A stretch of DNA of 64,000 nt from Lutjanus erythropterus (GCA_020091685.1 CM034591.1:26999312-27063311); one strand, 5' to 3'; positions 23,401-37,566 are shown, counted from the stretch's first letter. Translations and numbers: made by a program. Notes: generated from the letters alone by a model not told the origin.

Positions 23401-23956
23401 TTTTGAATCCCACAGTTTCCTGCTCACCAGCAACTTGCCAACTTATGAGCAAGACATGTGAGTGCATCCAATCCAGTGCATAGTCTAAAATTAAATTGAT
23501 TGCTCAATGCAAAGGGAACCATTGCAAATGTGTGCTCTGATAATGTATTTCCAAGTTTTTTTTCTTCCCTAAACTGCTTTAAAGTAGCAGCAAATTTGGC
23601 AAAATTTCATTTCAGAACTGTGCCTACAGGCATTCATAATCAGCTTATACAAGCAGCCTTTCTTGCCTTTTTCAGAAAACTTGGCTGCCTTTTTATGGAT
23701 TCTACTTCTAATACGCTAATCTTAATCTAAACAGTAACAGAATTGACATGCTAAAAAATGAAATTACAAATTTCTCATTATATAATTGTTTTTCAAACTC
23801 TTTAGATTTTAATTTTCATTTCATTTCATTTATTGTTTCCCAGATTTTCTAGTTGTCAACTTGTAGTACTAAGAAAGTCAGGCAGAGTTTTTTTCTTATA
23901 TTTCCTGAAATGACATAAAACAAATACATAGACTATCAAAAAAACAAAAACACAAG

Positions 23957-24246
23957 TAAAGGTCCAGTGTGTAAGATTTATAGGGGCTTGTTGGCAGAAT
24001 ATGACAGAAACGGAAAATAATATTTATGAGTATGTTTTCATTATTGTATTATCATTGTGTTTTTGTTAACTTAGAATGAGACTTTTTTTGTATCTTCAGA
24101 GGGCATGAGTCCTCTTCCATGGAGACCCTCATATTTCACGACCACCATAGGTTGTCCAACTACCTAAAGAGAGTGATATGAGCTGTTTGTATGATCTGCA
24201 AGCTCACCTTTTGATGCCACTAAATCCAACATACTGGTCCTTCAAA
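23957..24246. repeat. family A element, short copy (290 bp)
   Basis: TAAAGGTCCAGTGTGTAAGA at the left and CTAAATCCAACATACTGGTC at the right are inverted repeats of each other. No coding content, MITE-like. The first 50 bp closely match the left end of the copy at 119. Confidence 0.75.
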
Positions 24247-24978
24247 TTTTAATATACACAAAAATTCACCTGGCGAACATCAGCAATGGTCGTTTTTTAA
24301 TGGAATAATATTTATTGATAACATTTAACATATTTTGCTTACAGATATTTTGTTTAGAAATTAACCGTCACTGCACATCAACTGACAGAACAACACATCG
24401 TATTCCCAAAAATAGAAACGGAAACAAACAAACAAGGAGAAGATATCCCACCAAACCATGACCTCATGCACCAATTCACCACCAAATTAAAAAACAGTAT
24501 GGCAGTTCAACTGGTTGTTTAAGTACATTGTGCAAATACAGACTCACCTCATTAAAACAAGTAACAAGACTATGTAAAAAACAGTAACTACTGTATAAAC
24601 CCAGGAATAGCACAGACTTAAAATGTCTGCATATGCCTGTTGTTTTTCTTATGGGACATTATAGAAAAGAAAACATCCATCTTTGCGGTCATTCAACATG
24701 CAACTGATCCAGCTGAGCAGAGCTCAAGACAGTTTGTGTCTTTCTTTTCTATGGTAGTTTATCGACGTCTGCATTCTTCCTGTAGGACCATATGTGTGCA
24801 GCACTCAGCAGCATGACTGTCCAAAGGTTCGGCCGAGGCTTCAGGTTGATTGGTGCCCTTATGTGAATTGTTGCTCAAGGCTACGGAGAAGGAGGCGTCT
24901 TCAGAGAATTACAGGATCCTCCCTGGCTACTACCTGTGGTCCCCTGGTACTGCAAAGGAGAGTCAAGCAGAAACAATG

Positions 24979-25070
24979 TCAAGTCAAGTCATGTCAATTT
25001 TATTTATACGGCACCAAATCGTAACAGATGTATCTCAGGGCGCTCTTCATGAGCTTCAAGAGCAGGTCTA
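24979..25070 (+). repeat. retroelement 3'-end-like repeat
   Basis: CAAGTCATGTCAATTTTATT followed by TATACGGCACCAAATC and a CAGGGCGCTCTTCATG-like segment. This TTTATTTATA-GCACC motif is a frequent dispersed repeat in fish genomes. Confidence 0.5.
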
Positions 25071-27293
25071 GACTGTGTTTGGTATATTATTTAGATCCAA
25101 TGTAACAACAGTTAGAATTTTGTGATGCATGTGCAAGAAAATATTCTCTCACACAGTCATGTAAACCCAGACTCCTCAATGTGCATACAAACAACAAAAT
25201 GTAACACTTTAAACTTATGTGGAGTGCAGATCCATAAGCAGGTGACATCGTTTTAATTTTGAACTATTAATTGAACACTAGTGTATCTAAATCAGTTGCA
25301 AGGGCCCATTCTCCACCCAACATATTGCTGATGGGCCCCCCCACCCCCCTGGGCCCCTGGACAACTGCACTGCCTGCACAGTCTATATTTACACCCATTT
25401 CACAGATTGTCTTTCTGTGGATTAAATGATTAAAAAACTGTTAATGAGTCATCCTGCACTCAGGGCCATGCTCTAATTTGGCATCCAATGAAATTCTTTC
25501 TCACTTATGATGCTGCCTGAACATGGACTATTTGTTGAATCGGGTGAAACTGGATAATATTTTCTTCAACCCTCAGTGACTTAATTACAGAGTTTTCTGA
25601 TGGACAAATCATGACAGCTGCCATCGGGGGCAACAGATCTGGGCTCAGCAGCCTCCCACTGAATACAGTCGGTCTCTGAGAGCACAGCCTCAACAAAGCC
25701 TCCATAACCAACAGGGAATATAGAACCGAGGTCATATACAGAGTTTCCTGGGGGAAAGATAACTTTCCTTGTTGCTAAAGTAATTTACCACTAACTGCCA
25801 TTAGCACTGTTAGCCCTCGCTGCCTTTTTTACAACATATATATAATAAGTACTCCATTAGCCATTTCATATAAACTTCAAGGTTGTGAAACAGCAGTTCA
25901 GGTTGGTTAAGGTGACAAATCTACTTGGTTACATTTAGGAAAAGATCAGGGATTGGGTTAAAATATGTGTGTCTCATGATGTAGATTAAGTAACTCACAT
26001 GATGCAAGTAACCTAAAACTATAAATAACGTGGACTTTTGGTTTGACACGGTACACAGATATGGTCTCCTAGGTGACAGTCCTTTGTTTGTTTGACCCAT
26101 CCAACCACGCCACCTACTTCAAATGCAGATTTCTTGCTCTTTCACTACATCACCTGACATTTTTGGGAAGGATCACCTGCATACAAAATTGGGCTTTCAG
26201 TTGCAATTTCTAAGTCTAAAGTAGTGTTATTAGTATGTAGATTACAGAGAATGGGTTGAAACAGATGTACAGTCATATTAAATGAAACCTTAGCCAAATT
26301 TATCAAAATCCCAGCTTTTTATCTTGGAACCTCCAAACTAACCACCTACAGAGTGATGAATTGGGCAGTAAAACAATGAATGTTTCCCATTTCATTTTTC
26401 ATTTTGGGAGCTTGGTTTATTTATGTATTCATTCATTTGTACTGGAATAGACTGTGCTACTGTGACTGTTATTTGCCAACTGCAAGCAAAAACATAAAAG
26501 CTTTTATAGACAAAGTGGCTGACTTGGCAAACAAACACGTAAACAGACCTGCGTTTGAAACCTATCGGCATGTTAGGACTACATTGCTCTGCAGTTTTGG
26601 GAGCAGTGTGAGGATGAAGGGTTTGTGAAGATATAGCAACTTTGACTGAAATGATTTGGGTGGACGTAAATAATAAATGTGGTTTCTTGAGGCTCCAATG
26701 AAGATTTCAAAGTACTACAAACTCTAATAGCCCAAGAAGAAACATAACAAGCTCAATTTCCAGTTTTATCTCACTCTCACTGTCTCTTTGTATTTCACAG
26801 ATGTGGACCTTTGATGTTCACACAAATACACACAATAAAGCCATTTTTTTCTGGCTGAGTGCACAGGTCAGAGATGCATCCTTCAAATTCTCAGTGTGAC
26901 GTCCTCTTTTCTGCTGTCAGACTGTCGGTTCTATAGTCTCTCCACCTCATCCACTCTGCTGCAGTTCAGTAGAAAATCTTCCAGTAAATCATGAGTCTCT
27001 CCAATGGTAGATGCATTCATTTTATTTAACACTTATTAAAAACACGAACTGCCCACAGAGAGCTGGGTGGCTTTCGTCTAGAGCCACACGTACCCCCCAC
27101 AAGCCTGAGGCTGAGTCACATTAGAGCTTTGTCTACTTCTCTGTCTCCCTCGCTACTTTCCCACTGTGCTCTAATCTAAAAAAGAAAGAAGATAAAGACT
27201 AAGAATGAGTGGACTGGCAAGCTCTCAAAGACAATGGGTCTGTCCTGTATAAGGACCTGCCAGACTGTTAAATTACCAAGATAACTCTGGACT

Positions 27294-28060
27294 TAAAGGG
27301 ACATATCACCCCAAAATCAAAATAACAGATTCTTCTTTATTTCCTCTGGTGCGCAGTACTATTTATACCTCTGCATTGTTTTAGTATGAGTTGCTGAGTT
27401 TTGGAGATATTGGCTGTAGAGATGTCTGCCATCTCTCTAGTGGGAGAGAAAGGACCAGTGGGACTAAATGGCACTCAGCTTGTGGTGCCAAAAAATAAAT
27501 TTGAAATATTCAACACCAGTGTCTCTGTCCAGAAATCATGACTTGGTTACTCAAGATAATCCACAGACCTTGTTGTGAACAGTTTCATGTAAAAATTAAT
27601 CTCTTTCTAGCAGAAAGGAAGTACTTCAGGTAGATTCTACATTAGAAAGAGTGTAGTTCATACATGAAACTGCTCACAGCAAGATCTGTGGATTGTCTAG
27701 AGGGTGTTTTCATATTAGACATGACACTACCTCACCGGTCAGCTTTCACATAAAGTTGTTCTGTATCCGAGTACTCTTGTATCATCACCTCCACAGCATT
27801 TGTCTATGTTGTTGCTATAGTCTAGAAATGCATAGCTATCACAACATATAGCAGTCCCCTTCTTCAAATGATTTTTTCTTTTTATTAGGACTTTGAGCCC
27901 CACAAGCCAAGTGCCATCTAGTTCTATTATATTTGAGAGAAGTCAGACATCTCTACAGCCAGTATCTCCAAAACTCTAACCCTAACCCTCTAGATCAATA
28001 AATAGCACTACAGACAGAAGATTTTTTTTTTCTGATTTTGGGCTAACTATCCCTTTAAAA
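27294..28060. repeat. foldback element, family B
   Basis: Ends TAAAGGGACATATCACCCCA and TTTTGGGCTAACTATCCCTT are inverted. The complementarity continues inside: TGAGTTTTGGAGATATTGGC on the left against GCCAGTATCTCCAAAACTC on the right, so the strand could fold into a long hairpin. No ORF of note. Confidence 0.75.
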
Positions 28061-29148
28061 CGTTTTTGCCTCAAAAAGCACTGTTTCATGCTCACATTGC
28101 CATGGTGACTTTGGCAGAGGATGTGATCTGTTTGAGAGGATCTTACACTTCAAACATCAGAAAAACAGCATTGCCTTTTTATAATGAACCACTTTCTTTT
28201 CACCAAAGTTTATTAAATCAGATATTGTAATGTTTCTGGGATGGCCAGGCTACTTGCGTCTATCAAAAGGCAGATTTTATTTCGATGATTAGTAGCTTAC
28301 AGCCATATTCCCATTACAGCTGACCAAAAATCTTTTCACAGCCTCATTGTAACAACACACTACTGTATCACTGAATACTAATGAGCCCACTGTGCCTTAA
28401 TGACTGGGCAGTGATAAGCTTAATCACTAATTCATTTACACTTCTTTTTCATCCTGCAATCCTCTTCAGCCTTGGCAAAACAGTGTCATTTTTTCTTTTG
28501 CTATAAAATCTTTCTTGCTGCTCATTTTTTGCAATAGTTTGTACAGAAATTTCTGTAATCCCTTTATTTGCCTTTTGTGATCTTCTTTTTCCTTTGCTGA
28601 AAATTTCTACCATGCAATGTGCTAAAATTGTTGTCGCATGCTCTCTTTTGTTTTCATGACTGAACCCCCTTACTATTGCTGTGACAATTACTTAGTTTCA
28701 TCAGAGAGCTGAACAAAGCTTTATCGTGTCTAATAATCTTTTCTGGAAATCATTTTGCACACACTTGGTTTTTTGTAACAAAATCTGCTTCTGACCATAA
28801 AGTTTTACATGAACTGTCTCTTGACTGCAATAACAAAGTGAATTGGATCTGTGTCTGAGGGTCTGTTAACAGCAGATCATAACCATTACCAAATATCATT
28901 TCATTCATTTTTGGTAGGATAACACCATCTCCTACAAATTATAATTGTACATTACTAAATTAAAATCAAGCTGTGGTGACAACATAATTCCTGCCTGGAT
29001 AATGTTCACAGACAACATTTCTTTTGAACAATACATTTATATAAAGCACTGGAGGTGTGGAGGTGATTTGGGTGGATGGTGGACATGTAAAGTACAGTAC
29101 ACAAATACACTGTGACTCCAGAGTCAAGGGTTTGCACCCAGACTCCTG

Positions 29149-29363
29149 CAACAAAAGCACTCTAATTAAGGTAAGGAAATGTTGTGATATTTGGGTAGTT
29201 TTAGGCAACAAAAGCATTTTGATTAAGGCCCATAAATATCATGATTTTGGGTAGGTTTAAGTAAGGAAAGCACTTTGGTTAAGATCAGGAAATATCTTGA
29301 TTTGGGATAGATTTAGGCAACAAAAGCACTTTTGTGATTTGGGGTAAGTTTAGGTAACAAAAG
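29149..29363. repeat. 57-bp tandem repeat array downstream of syt9
   Basis: About four head-to-tail units of roughly 57 bp. Each has CAACAAAAGCAC, then ATTAAGG, AGGAAATAT, TTTGGGTAGGTTTAGG. The last unit is shortened. It lies 400-600 bp downstream of the last recognised syt9 exon, where the 3' UTR or a final exon would be expected. Confidence 0.8.
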
Positions 29364-29376
29364 ATTTAGGTTAAAT

Positions 29377-29382
29377 TTTATT
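29377..29382 (-). terminator. syt9: candidate syt9 polyadenylation signal
   Basis: AATAAA on the minus strand, about 380 bp downstream of the read-through stop codon. It would serve the transcript only if exon 6 is terminal. The motif is common by chance in AT-rich DNA. Confidence 0.25.
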
Positions 29383-29760
29383 TTTTTTTAAATGTGTCTT
29401 AAGTCACTCCTGACTTTTGAATGATGCTGTAGTCATTATGAGTGGATAATGTATTGCAAGACTGTCTAGGTTGGCAGAAAAAAAATGCGAGTGAACATTT
29501 TACATTCTGCCAATATGGCAATATATTTCCCTCAATATGTATTTGCTGTTGCAAATTAATTGTATACAAGCATAATTTCTAGGAGACAGGGCTGGTTAGA
29601 ATTCGCTGTAATATTCCTGCATGAGGACCAAAACCTGTATGTGTAAGAGCTATAGAACAGTTTTGACAGTGTTATTGTGTTTTGCAGGAACAAAATGTGT
29701 CCATGCTTCAAATCTGGTCATGCATGCATGGAAACCTGAATTACACCCGTCAAAGTAAAG

Positions 29761-32700
29761 TCACCTCACCTCAACAAGAGGATGCCAGTGGGCGACAGGT
29801 TTTCGAGGATATGTGAGCATTTCACTCCAGTGGTCTCGACCGAGGCTGTCTGCATCGTTGCCAACTCGACACACGCCAATGACCTCATTATGGCCTACAC
29901 TGTAGGTGCAGAAGGGATAGAGAGAAATGATGTGATCACGACCTAGACCTGTGTTCCAAAAATAACATGTGAATGCTGAAAGTAAAAATGAAACTTTTAA
30001 CTGATTTATGTGACAGAAGTTTAGGAGGGTTTAAGTGAAAGTTTATAGAATCATTATAATGCACTGTGAGAATATTTCATACTTTTTTCCTACAGCAAGT
30101 ATAAATTAACAATGACTCATGCAATAAAAAAGGTTTAAAATACTGTAGGACTTATATAAAGCTTTGTAAAAACTCATCACCGGTCATAGTCCATCACTGC
30201 AATCAAAAGGCTGATCTGCTCTATATTTTCTGGAGGGACATCAAAGACGATAGCCTCATTATAGACAGGATTCAAAGTGTTCCTCTTTGTTGATGTCTTC
30301 CTCTTCTTCAGTCTGCGACCTTCGCACATTAGTGAAACCTTCACGTATGGATCTGTGAATGTGAGAGAAACAGAAGAGAAAGACATTGATTTTCTTTCAG
30401 GACACCAGTAAGACTGTGTAGTTACAGACAGTATCAGTTTTTAATTACCAGATGCACCCGTGATATCCATGGCCTTGAGATTGCGGGCCTTTATCATGGT
30501 AATGGTCAATCTGCCTGCAGTCGGCAAGTAACAGAGCGAAAACATCAGATCACCGAGGTCCACGTTATCCTGAAAGACAATACAAAATACATTTACTCGA
30601 GAATCAGCTTTGTCCTGATGATATATTTACTATTTTTTGTATCTACATAATATCACAGAGCAGGGAATTTTTAACAAAGCTTTTCCAAACATCCTAGTTT
30701 TATTTTGGATGCTTACATTATTTTACAGAAACAAAATTATTTCACAAAAACCAAAAACTACCAGTTCCAGACGCACTGAAGCATCCCTACAGCATAATAC
30801 TCCCATCACTGTGTTTCACTGTGGGGACGGTGCTCTTTGGGTTATACGCCTCTCCCTTCTTTCTCCAAACATAAGCAACGTCTCTATGGCCAAAGAGCTC
30901 TAGTTTCATCTCATCTGACCAAAGGACACACTTCCAGTATGCAGAATCTTTCTTCAGGTTGTCCTTAGCATACTTCAGTCTGGCTTGAAGGAGTCTCTTC
31001 TGCAGAAATTGAGTTTTTCTTGGTCTATGACCTCGCAGTCCATTCCTGTGCAGGGCTCTAGTGATCGTCTTCTTTGAGAATATAATTCCCAACTTGGCTA
31101 AGTCATTCACTAGTGTCTTAGCAGTTATTCTGGGGTCTTTGAACACATCTCTCACTAGAGTGCTTAAAATCTTTCTCTTCCTACCTCTGCCAGGCTTGTT
31201 CTGTCCTGTGTGACTCTGTTTGAATTTCTTGATATTCTTCTCACTCCAGTTCTTGACACTTGGAAACGCTGTGATAACTTTGTATATCTTTCTCCTGCTT
31301 TGTGAGCATCAGCAATTCTTTTTCTCAAGTCTAAACTGATTTCTTGTGTTTTTGGCATGATGCTTTCTCAAGTGACAGCTCAAACCCTTACTGAAGTTTT
31401 TATACTGTGTGTAAATTTGAAGATAAGTTTTAAAATCAGTTTTAACTTGATTTTACAAGCTTTGAGCATTACAAAGTTAAAGCACATCATTGCACAACAG
31501 TGGTTTGTGGTATGGCCAAATCTGTTACTTTGTGCGAATAGAAATAATTTATGCTTTCTAAAGAAAACTAGTATGTTTAGAGATGCTGTGTTGAAAATTC
31601 CTTGCTCTGTTAAAAAAGCACTTGGGAAAATGTTGAAAAAAAACTTAAAATTTCATAGGGGGGCCAATAATTTTGTCCTCAACTGTACATCAACCAAAGC
31701 AACTTGACAGTCATTCTTTCAATCACAACAATTATTTCTAGCAACGCAGATTTTCATCGCTGAACAATGTATGCTCTACGGCCATCTGACATTTGGTTAC
31801 ACAGCTGAAACATGTTTCATGTTTCAACAGACAAAACTAGAAATAATATGTTCTTTATTAGTCACAGCTATACCTTAATTAGACACCATACATCTAACAG
31901 AACACTAATAAGACATAACAAGCTGTACTTTATATAAAAAAAGATTTTTTTTAAAAAATAGTAAATTTTTATGAGATAGTAGTTATACCCTAAATAGACA
32001 CTACATACCTAATGGTACACTAATAAAAAAAAATAACATGCCATACTTTGTATAATGTTAGATAAAAACGAGAATAATGTGTTCTTTATTAGATAACATT
32101 AGACCCTTTGATTAAAGAAGCTGGCATCAGTCTTGGCTACTCTGCCAACTTTATGGGACCGACCAAAGACGGTGTGTCTCAAGTTGCAGATGTGTGATTT
32201 TACTTTAGTTTACAGTACAGTCCTGCTGTAATGCGTCCCAAATTACCTTCTAATAAACTCTAATAAGGGTCTAATAAAGAGTCTAATACTGTCTAATAAA
32301 GAACATAAATAAATAGTTGGAATTTTTTATCTATTTGATACAAATTATTACTTATTATGACTTATTAGTATACTGTAAAATAAAGTGGGATTGAAATTTT
32401 CAAGGCATACATTGGTCAGTAGTTCAGTTTCATTTCCACCTTTTGCCTCTTTCCGGACAGGTACACTATGCATGGAGATAGAGGGATAGTTGAAACATGT
32501 TTCTGTTAAGGAATACTCTCCTCTGTCACATTGCTCTAATAAAAGCCTCCCACATTTGGTCCAACATGGAGACTTCTGTTCAGCCGCAGAAAGGCAGAAG
32601 CTCACTTATCACTTGCTCTTAAAATAACTCCAGCAAAGAAGTGAGAACCAGGAAAGCACACAAACGTGTTTGGTGAAGACAACAACTCCTACAGCAGAAT

Positions 32701-35700
32701 CTCTCGCTTATAAAGCAGCGTGTCAGGAAGATTTCATTGGTATTTTGAATCAGATGTTATCTGCTATCAACTTTCAGTGTAATCATTTGTAAAGGGAAGT
32801 TCAGCAAGTTTAATCAGTGTGTGAACATAAAACCTGGTCTCTGGTGTCACATTGATTTGTTTAGAGCTGCTCATTAACTGTGATTGAGATAATGAGATGA
32901 TTACATCTAATTTCTAAAATATACTGGGAGATTAAAGTAGATTGCAATGAAGCTCACATTGTTATGAAAATTATTGAAACCTTCTTTACAGCTAATTTCA
33001 AGCAAGCTTTTGCCTCTGCAAAACAGTCAATTTTGTATAAGGTGCCTTCATAACACACTTTGCAATTTGCAAGGTATTTGTAACCAAAGCACAATGTGTC
33101 CTATGTGCCAACTGTGGCTGATCACTTAGTTAGAGCAGCCGGTAAAAGGGGAGGAGACAGAAATGTAATTGCTTTTCACTTATTAAGAGAGACAGGTCTA
33201 TTACCTATCTGCTAGCAGCAGAGATCAGTGACATGTAATTTCATTTTTACAACAAGTGTCTCACACACTTACCTAAGGCACTTAAACAGAAATATTTTTT
33301 TAACAAAAGGGGAAATAGTTGCATCATTACCATTACATCATTTTACCCAAGTGGCCTCACACTTAACACATACTGTAATATAAACAAACTCAACAGATTT
33401 TGTGTCCTCAATATTTTCTGAATAAGAGAAAAAAAAGTCTTAAGGGATCCTATGAAGGCAAAATCACCTAAATATGATCCACAAAAAACACCTCTTTTAG
33501 TACAGGCATTTTGTGAGAAAAAAAAGTGGGGTGAATGTCACCCAGATTGGGATAGAAAATCTGATAAATTTATTTATTACTCATAAAAGTCTCTCAGATA
33601 ACATATAAAATGTCCTTAGTGGTCTGAGTGGTGATTCAAAATTGTTTCATAACCATAACCCTTGGCTTCATAAAAATAATAATTTAGATTCAAAATATTA
33701 TGGACTGCCAAATTGGCACCTCAGGGTTTTGAGAAATGCCTGAAATAGGAAATTATAAACATGTCATTACAAAGTTTTGCAAGAAAGCAAACACACATTC
33801 ACTGTGTCCATCTCCATGTCTCTGCTAAAACACAGTTTCTGGTTGATTGTGGACAGCACTGAATCATTTGTATGGATGGCAGACAAGAAGACATGCACAA
33901 TATTTTTCCCCACTTCTTTTAATTATTTTGATATGTTTAAATCACATATTTATAGTAGAACAACTGAAAGAGTAGAACAGTTGAGAGAGAGTTTCTGTTT
34001 TAATTGGTGTGAGGCTATGTCATATAATGCCTGTACTATAGGTCTCTCTATATAATATCAGTATTTTAGCTTGTCAGAGTCTGAAGAAGTTTAATTAAAT
34101 TGTAATTTCATTTTGAGAATAGGTCTGGTTAAAACATGATTATTCTCTGTGTTCTTCCATCTCTCTTGTTCACACACTTTTTACTTTCTTTCTTTTAAAA
34201 GGAAATCAGTCTTTTCTACCATTTGTCAGCTCTGCTAACCACGAATGTCCTCTTCTGTGACATGGCACTTGTTTTTATCTGTAATCTGTGTGTGAGAAAG
34301 AGAGAGCGAGGGAGAAAGGGAGTAAGAGAAAGAAAAAGTGTTCAAGACTTCCCCTCCTGAGACCTTAATCGCCTTGTATCTTGACGTGGCTCTTTTGTTA
34401 CAATCAGGATCAAGCATTCAACAAGGCTATGCTATGAGGCATTTTAATTTGCATGATGGATTAACTGACAACCTCCCCGATGGATCCAGTGGCTTTATAT
34501 GCTTCATGGTCCACAGTCTTTGTGCACAATCAAGATACAGGTGGAAAGAGAGAGATTAGTGCTGTGTTTCGTGTGCTGCTGAGTCCCTCTTAGGCAACAA
34601 ATGTCATTTAATGCCTGCAGGTCAAATGTCACACTGCATGTGTCTGATAAGCCCAGTGTGTCCACATTTTGCAATTTGCACACACTATATTTATTTATAT
34701 TTTAGCATGTCAAAAGCTAAAATCATTAAAATGATAAATAAAACAATATACAACAATATATGTATATTTTTTTATATTGTTACTGTCATTTCCATAATCA
34801 TAAAAAATACATTCTTCGATCTGTTCATGCTGCAGAGCTAAACAAGCCAAATCTGGCAATGAAACAAACCATATGGTCAATCCCAAAGGCAATCATGATT
34901 TAATGATAATCCTATCATTCCTATCAATTAAGTCAATAAATCTGTGCAGTGATTATGACAAATGGGCTCTACTGCATGCATACAAAATGGCCTACAGTAC
35001 CTCTGTACTGATGTCCAAAGATGATTAGCTTGTTTATGAGCGTATGTGTGTGGAGCACGTGTGCAAATGTTTGAGAACAAGCATTTGTGCAAGCATCTGT
35101 GTGTACTGTATGTGCATGAGCTGAGTAGTGTGAAATTGAAACAACTGAACAGTGTGAGAATGGAGCACTCAAGATACTGTGAATCTCTGGTCCCCGTCAC
35201 CACCTGTCACATACCATTCTGCTCCAGCTGGGTGACATTGATTGACGGTCAATAATAAAGGGCTGAAGTGGCAGCCCTGCCCACAAAACAACCAGAAGTT
35301 GAGAGTTTACACAAAAATATCAATACTTTTGTCAATATCAATATTCCCCTCAAGTCTCTATCTAACACACTGACAGAACAAATATCTTCATGTCACTTTC
35401 TCAGAGTCTCCTCATCGCTCAGTAGCTGGCAATCTATCTTATCTATGTCCGCAAATGTGGACCGCAAATCAGCTTCCTCATGACCTACTGATAGTCCATA
35501 ATTATCCTGTCTTTCTTCCTGTCTACTCTTTACCTTTATCTGTCCAGCTTTGTCGTCCTTGTTTATTAGCTGTTCCTGTGTATATACATAAAGTCAAGTC
35601 ACTTGTATGAGTACACATACATGGCTCATAAAGCTGATGCTGATTCTGGTTATGAACTAGATAGCTAGACTTTTAATTTCTAATCAGGCATATATTAGGT

Positions 35701-37514
35701 CAGAGTTTTTTAAAGTGGGTGGCAGGCTTCCCCCAGGGGGAGTGAAAAAATATCACATTTGATATTACATAAGTTATAAAAGGAGATCACATAGAATAGG
35801 GGTGGCAGTAGCCCAGTCTGGAAAGCCAACCCAAGCCTTGGGTTGTTGGTTGTTGGTCCAGTCCAGTATGGATCAAAGTGTGGAGTGCGGACCTGTAGTT
35901 AGAGAGGTGCCAGTTCACCTCCTGGACACTGCCTAGGTGCCCTTGAGCCAGGCACCGAACCCCTAAGTGCTCAGGGCACGTGATTACATGTATGTATATG
36001 CATGTGTGTTGCCCCTTCACTCTGACATTTCCCCGATACAATGTTTGTGCATATGTGCGTATTTTGTGCCTGAAAAATTACAATCAGCGGGTGAGATCCA
36101 ATATGGGGAATTTTAAACTTTTCCTCACTTTCCCAGAGTCATACACAAAAATTTTTTTTTCTGTATTTGGAAGTTTTGAAGGAATGTCGCACAGAAAAAT
36201 TAGGCTATCTTGGCTCAACTAAGCAAGTGAAGCAGGCAAGTAAACTGAGGAGTCGGCCACCTTTTTCTAAGCTCTTTCTGAGAGGAGGCCCACAGTCTCA
36301 GACTTTGAAAAATCCTGTATTATTATCAAATTTCAATACTGCTTGATGCTTATGGTACATTTGTAAACGGTTATCAATTCTGAACACAATGCTAGCTTAA
36401 TTAATTGTTATTACCATAAGCTTTCAAGAAAAGTGAAAATGCCAGTGTGCATCCCTGTGATCTATTTCAAACAGGCTTTGCCCTCTACCAAACTCTACTG
36501 GCATTGTCACAATAACTGTAGAGAAGCACACTGAAATATGTAGGCACTTGCTCAGCTAATCTTTGCAAGTCCAGCCATTCCCCATGGTACTGACTGCACA
36601 CAGTGCAAGATCATCATGACTTACATGACCATAAAAGAATGTGAGTATCCTCCTGACTACGTGGTGGGAGTTTATTGCTTGAATTTGCTTGTCAAATAGA
36701 CTGGACTTGAGCATGAATCCCTTTATTTTTTTATTGTACCTTGTTTTTGCATGCTCTATATCATAGTTCTTGTAACTTTGTAATAGCGTGCTATATATTG
36801 ACTAGGTCTCACTTAAAAAAGAGATTTCATTCTCAAGAAACTTCCTGGTTAAATAAAGGTTAAATTAGAAAAAACAACAACTTTTCAACCATAGAGCTGA
36901 GGGTGCTGGAATGTCCAAGCAGTCACCCACGTCTGCATGACCCTTTATGTGTCTACTAAACTGTCAGGTTGGTGTGCTTTAACTAATTGAGTTCATTAGA
37001 GGCTGAAGCCTGTGAGTGTTTACATCTTGTGACCCTAGAATTACAAGCATAGGGAGTGCACTCTAAACGTGTCACCCTGCTGCTCCTCAAGTTGATGATG
37101 CCCTCATAACATACAGTACTACACACAACACTCAAGACTACACACTATCACTGTACAGTGGTGTACATGTAGTTCACTGTTTTGCAGTTAGCTTACAAGA
37201 ACCTAATGCACTATATTGTGAGGCCACAGTTACCACTCAACATTCAAGTGAATATACTCTATATATTGACATCTACTATTTATTTAGATGTATTTGTCAC
37301 TTTTACACACTCAAAATCCAGTTAGAATTTGTATGGATCACGAAAGTGGGACACAGCTGCTGTCTTTGTGGATGCCAAATTTTGATGGCTGTATGCTGTA
37401 TATGGCTGGACTGAGCAGCTACATGTACAGTATATTCCAGTGCAGTAAATGTGGTCAAACAAAGGCTGTTGAAGGGTCCATGTAACGTTCCTTTGCTTAA
37501 ATATAGCAGCTTAC

Positions 37515-37566
<52 letters not shown>

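Larger units (their letters stand above)
13658..29760. other. region between ppfibp2 and syt9
   Basis: About 16 kb, AT-rich, with family A copies, one family B foldback, the exon-like block at 16173-16450, a retroelement fragment at 24979 and the tandem array at 29149. No olfactomedin domain or other known protein is readable. It may contain 5' noncoding exons of ppfibp2 and the 3' end of syt9. Confidence 0.6.

Noticed and set aside
24794..25071. Arg-rich overlapping open frames
   Set aside because: Part of the frame lies in a retroelement-like repeat (24979-25070). No conserved motif is seen.
27294..28060. CCCTAACCCT telomere-like sequence near 27980
   Set aside because: Only two or three units inside the foldback arm; far too short to be an interstitial telomeric repeat.
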